Below are positions 63,070 through 64,000 of a DNA stretch of 64,000 nt, piece after piece. The notes under the pieces were generated by a model. It saw only the letters and a program-made list of their open reading frames with translations. It was not told the DNA's origin and made no database searches. A program made the position numbers and the translations under genes. The stretch is taken from positions 4,666,001 to 4,730,000 of the forward strand of contig NZ_CP150918.1 of NCBI RefSeq assembly GCF_039908635.1, given 5' to 3'. The stretch is from Pseudomonas purpurea (GTDB lineage: Bacteria > Pseudomonadota > Gammaproteobacteria > Pseudomonadales > Pseudomonadaceae). Each line of letters opens with the position of its first letter. Positions within the stretch are counted from its first letter, which is position 1.

Positions 63070-63972
63070 ATGTCTTCCAACAAAGCCCGCGCAGACTCAC
63101 TTTCGCTTCTGCTCTTTACCTTGCGCAGCGGCAAGCTGATGGCGATCAACCTGCTGAAAGTCAGTGAAATCATCCCCTGCCCGCCCCTGACCAAACTGCC
63201 GGAGTCGCACCCGCACGTCAAAGGCATCGCCACGTTGCGTGGTGCCTCGCTGTCGGTGATCGACCTCAGCCGGGCGATTGGCGAAATGCCCCTGGCCGAC
63301 CCGGATGGCGGCTGCCTGATCGTCACCGACGTGAGCCGCTCCAAACAGGGCCTGCATGTGCAAGCCGTGAGCAAGATTGTTCACTGCCTGACCACCGACA
63401 TCCGTCCGCCACCCTTTGGCTCCGGTGGCGTGCGCTCCTACATCACGGGCGTGACCCAGGTCGACGGCACACTGGTGCAAGTACTGGACATCGAAAAAGT
63501 CATCCACGGTATCGCCCCGGCGCAGATCGAAATGGCCCCGACCGAGCTGAGCATGGAAGACGCCGAAGTGCTGGGCAACGCCAAGATCCTGGTAGTCGAT
63601 GACAGCCAGGTGGCGCTGCAACAGTCGGTCCACACCCTGCGCAACCTCGGCCTGCAATGCCACACCGCCCGCAGCGCCAAGGAAGCCATCGATTGCCTGC
63701 TGGACCTGCAAGGCACCGCCCAGCAGATCAACCTGATTGTCTCGGACATCGAGATGTCGGAAATGGACGGCTACGCCTTCACCCGCACCCTGCGCGAAAC
63801 ACCGGACTTCTCCCACCTCTACGTGCTGCTGCACACCTCGCTGGACAGCGCGATGAACAGCGAAAAAGCCCGTTTGGCCGGGGCCAACGCGGTGCTGACC
63901 AAGTTCTCCTCGCCAGAGCTGACCAAGTGCCTGATCGAGGCCGCCAAAACCGTCGCCCAGCAAGGGTACTGA
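63070..63972 (+). CDS. cheV: Chemotaxis coupling protein CheV
   Basis: A 300-residue protein joining a CheW-like domain (about 1-155) that couples chemoreceptors to CheA with a receiver domain (about 170-300). The receiver has VVDDSQ, the phospho-acceptor Asp in IVSDIEMSEMDG and LTKFSS. ATG 63070 (MSSNKARAD) follows AAGG; the frame stays open to 62887 through a REP hairpin, so the longer start is not used. Confidence 0.95.
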   Translation: MSSNKARADSLSLLLFTLRSGKLMAINLLKVSEIIPCPPLTKLPESHPHVKGIATLRGASLSVIDLSRAIGEMPLADPDGGCLIVTDVSRSKQGLHVQAVSKIVHCLTTDIRPPPFGSGGVRSYITGVTQVDGTLVQVLDIEKVIHGIAPAQIEMAPTELSMEDAEVLGNAKILVVDDSQVALQQSVHTLRNLGLQCHTARSAKEAIDCLLDLQGTAQQINLIVSDIEMSEMDGYAFTRTLRETPDFSHLYVLLHTSLDSAMNSEKARLAGANAVLTKFSSPELTKCLIEAAKTVAQQGY

Positions 63973-64000
63973 GCCTTGGCTGACGCGTACTGCCTGCTTA

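Overview
The window reads as a chromosomal segment from a fluorescent-group Pseudomonas. The supports are high G+C, the queA-tgt-yajC-secD-secF order, a cyoABCDE oxidase operon, hmp/norR, a CheV protein and Pseudomonas-type REP/REPIN hairpins. No phage structural genes, insertion sequences or CRISPR arrays were seen. Identifications come from reading the translations, not from database searches.

Layout. 1-5826 is conserved core: a partial glycine-zipper gene, secF, secD, yajC, tgt, queA and a tRNA-Leu(CAA). 5980-14150 is accessory DNA just downstream of the tRNA. Its heart (6831-13101) is a six-gene run, unusually A+T-rich in its first gene. Five of the six correspond to the Campylobacter jejuni enzymes that make capsular O-methyl phosphoramidate: a CysC-like kinase, a methyltransferase, an L-glutamine kinase, a glutamine amidotransferase-type hydrolase and a cytidylyltransferase. 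The first gene is a CDP-glycerol glycerophosphotransferase-like protein and is a candidate transferase. 14757-19896 encodes a soluble NAD-linked molybdenum formate dehydrogenase (fdsGBAD). 20212-27825 holds lipoproteins, a two-component system, a PhoD-like phosphatase and small conserved proteins. 27844-33363 pairs a periplasmic methionine sulfoxide repair operon (msrB-dipZ-msrA) with a divergent two-component system. A YefM-YoeB module follows.

33947-50663 is a lipid-type biosynthetic gene cluster. It has a fatty acyl-AMP ligase, a stand-alone acyl carrier protein, a bifunctional aminotransferase/acyl-thioester reductase, an acyl-CoA dehydrogenase, three membrane desaturases with a dedicated ferredoxin reductase, a Baeyer-Villiger-type monooxygenase, a HIT protein, an amidase and a LuxR-type regulator. 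The core resembles the alkenylamine branch of tambjamine biosynthesis (TamA/TamT/TamH), so the likely product is an unsaturated fatty amine or a derivative. A perfect 16-bp palindrome and a near copy of it lie at two promoter regions of the cluster.

50808-53078 holds small hypothetical genes, a C4-antisense-RNA-like structure, a REPIN and a Pseudomonas-type intergenic repeat. The right end is core again: cyoABCDE, dsbB, a SnoaL-like protein, hmp and norR with NorR boxes between them, and cheV.

Four genes (secD, an alpha/beta hydrolase, fdsB, the PhoD-like phosphatase) are each broken by one extra base in a G run directly followed by CC. The shared context and the conserved nature of the genes suggest systematic base-calling errors rather than real mutations.
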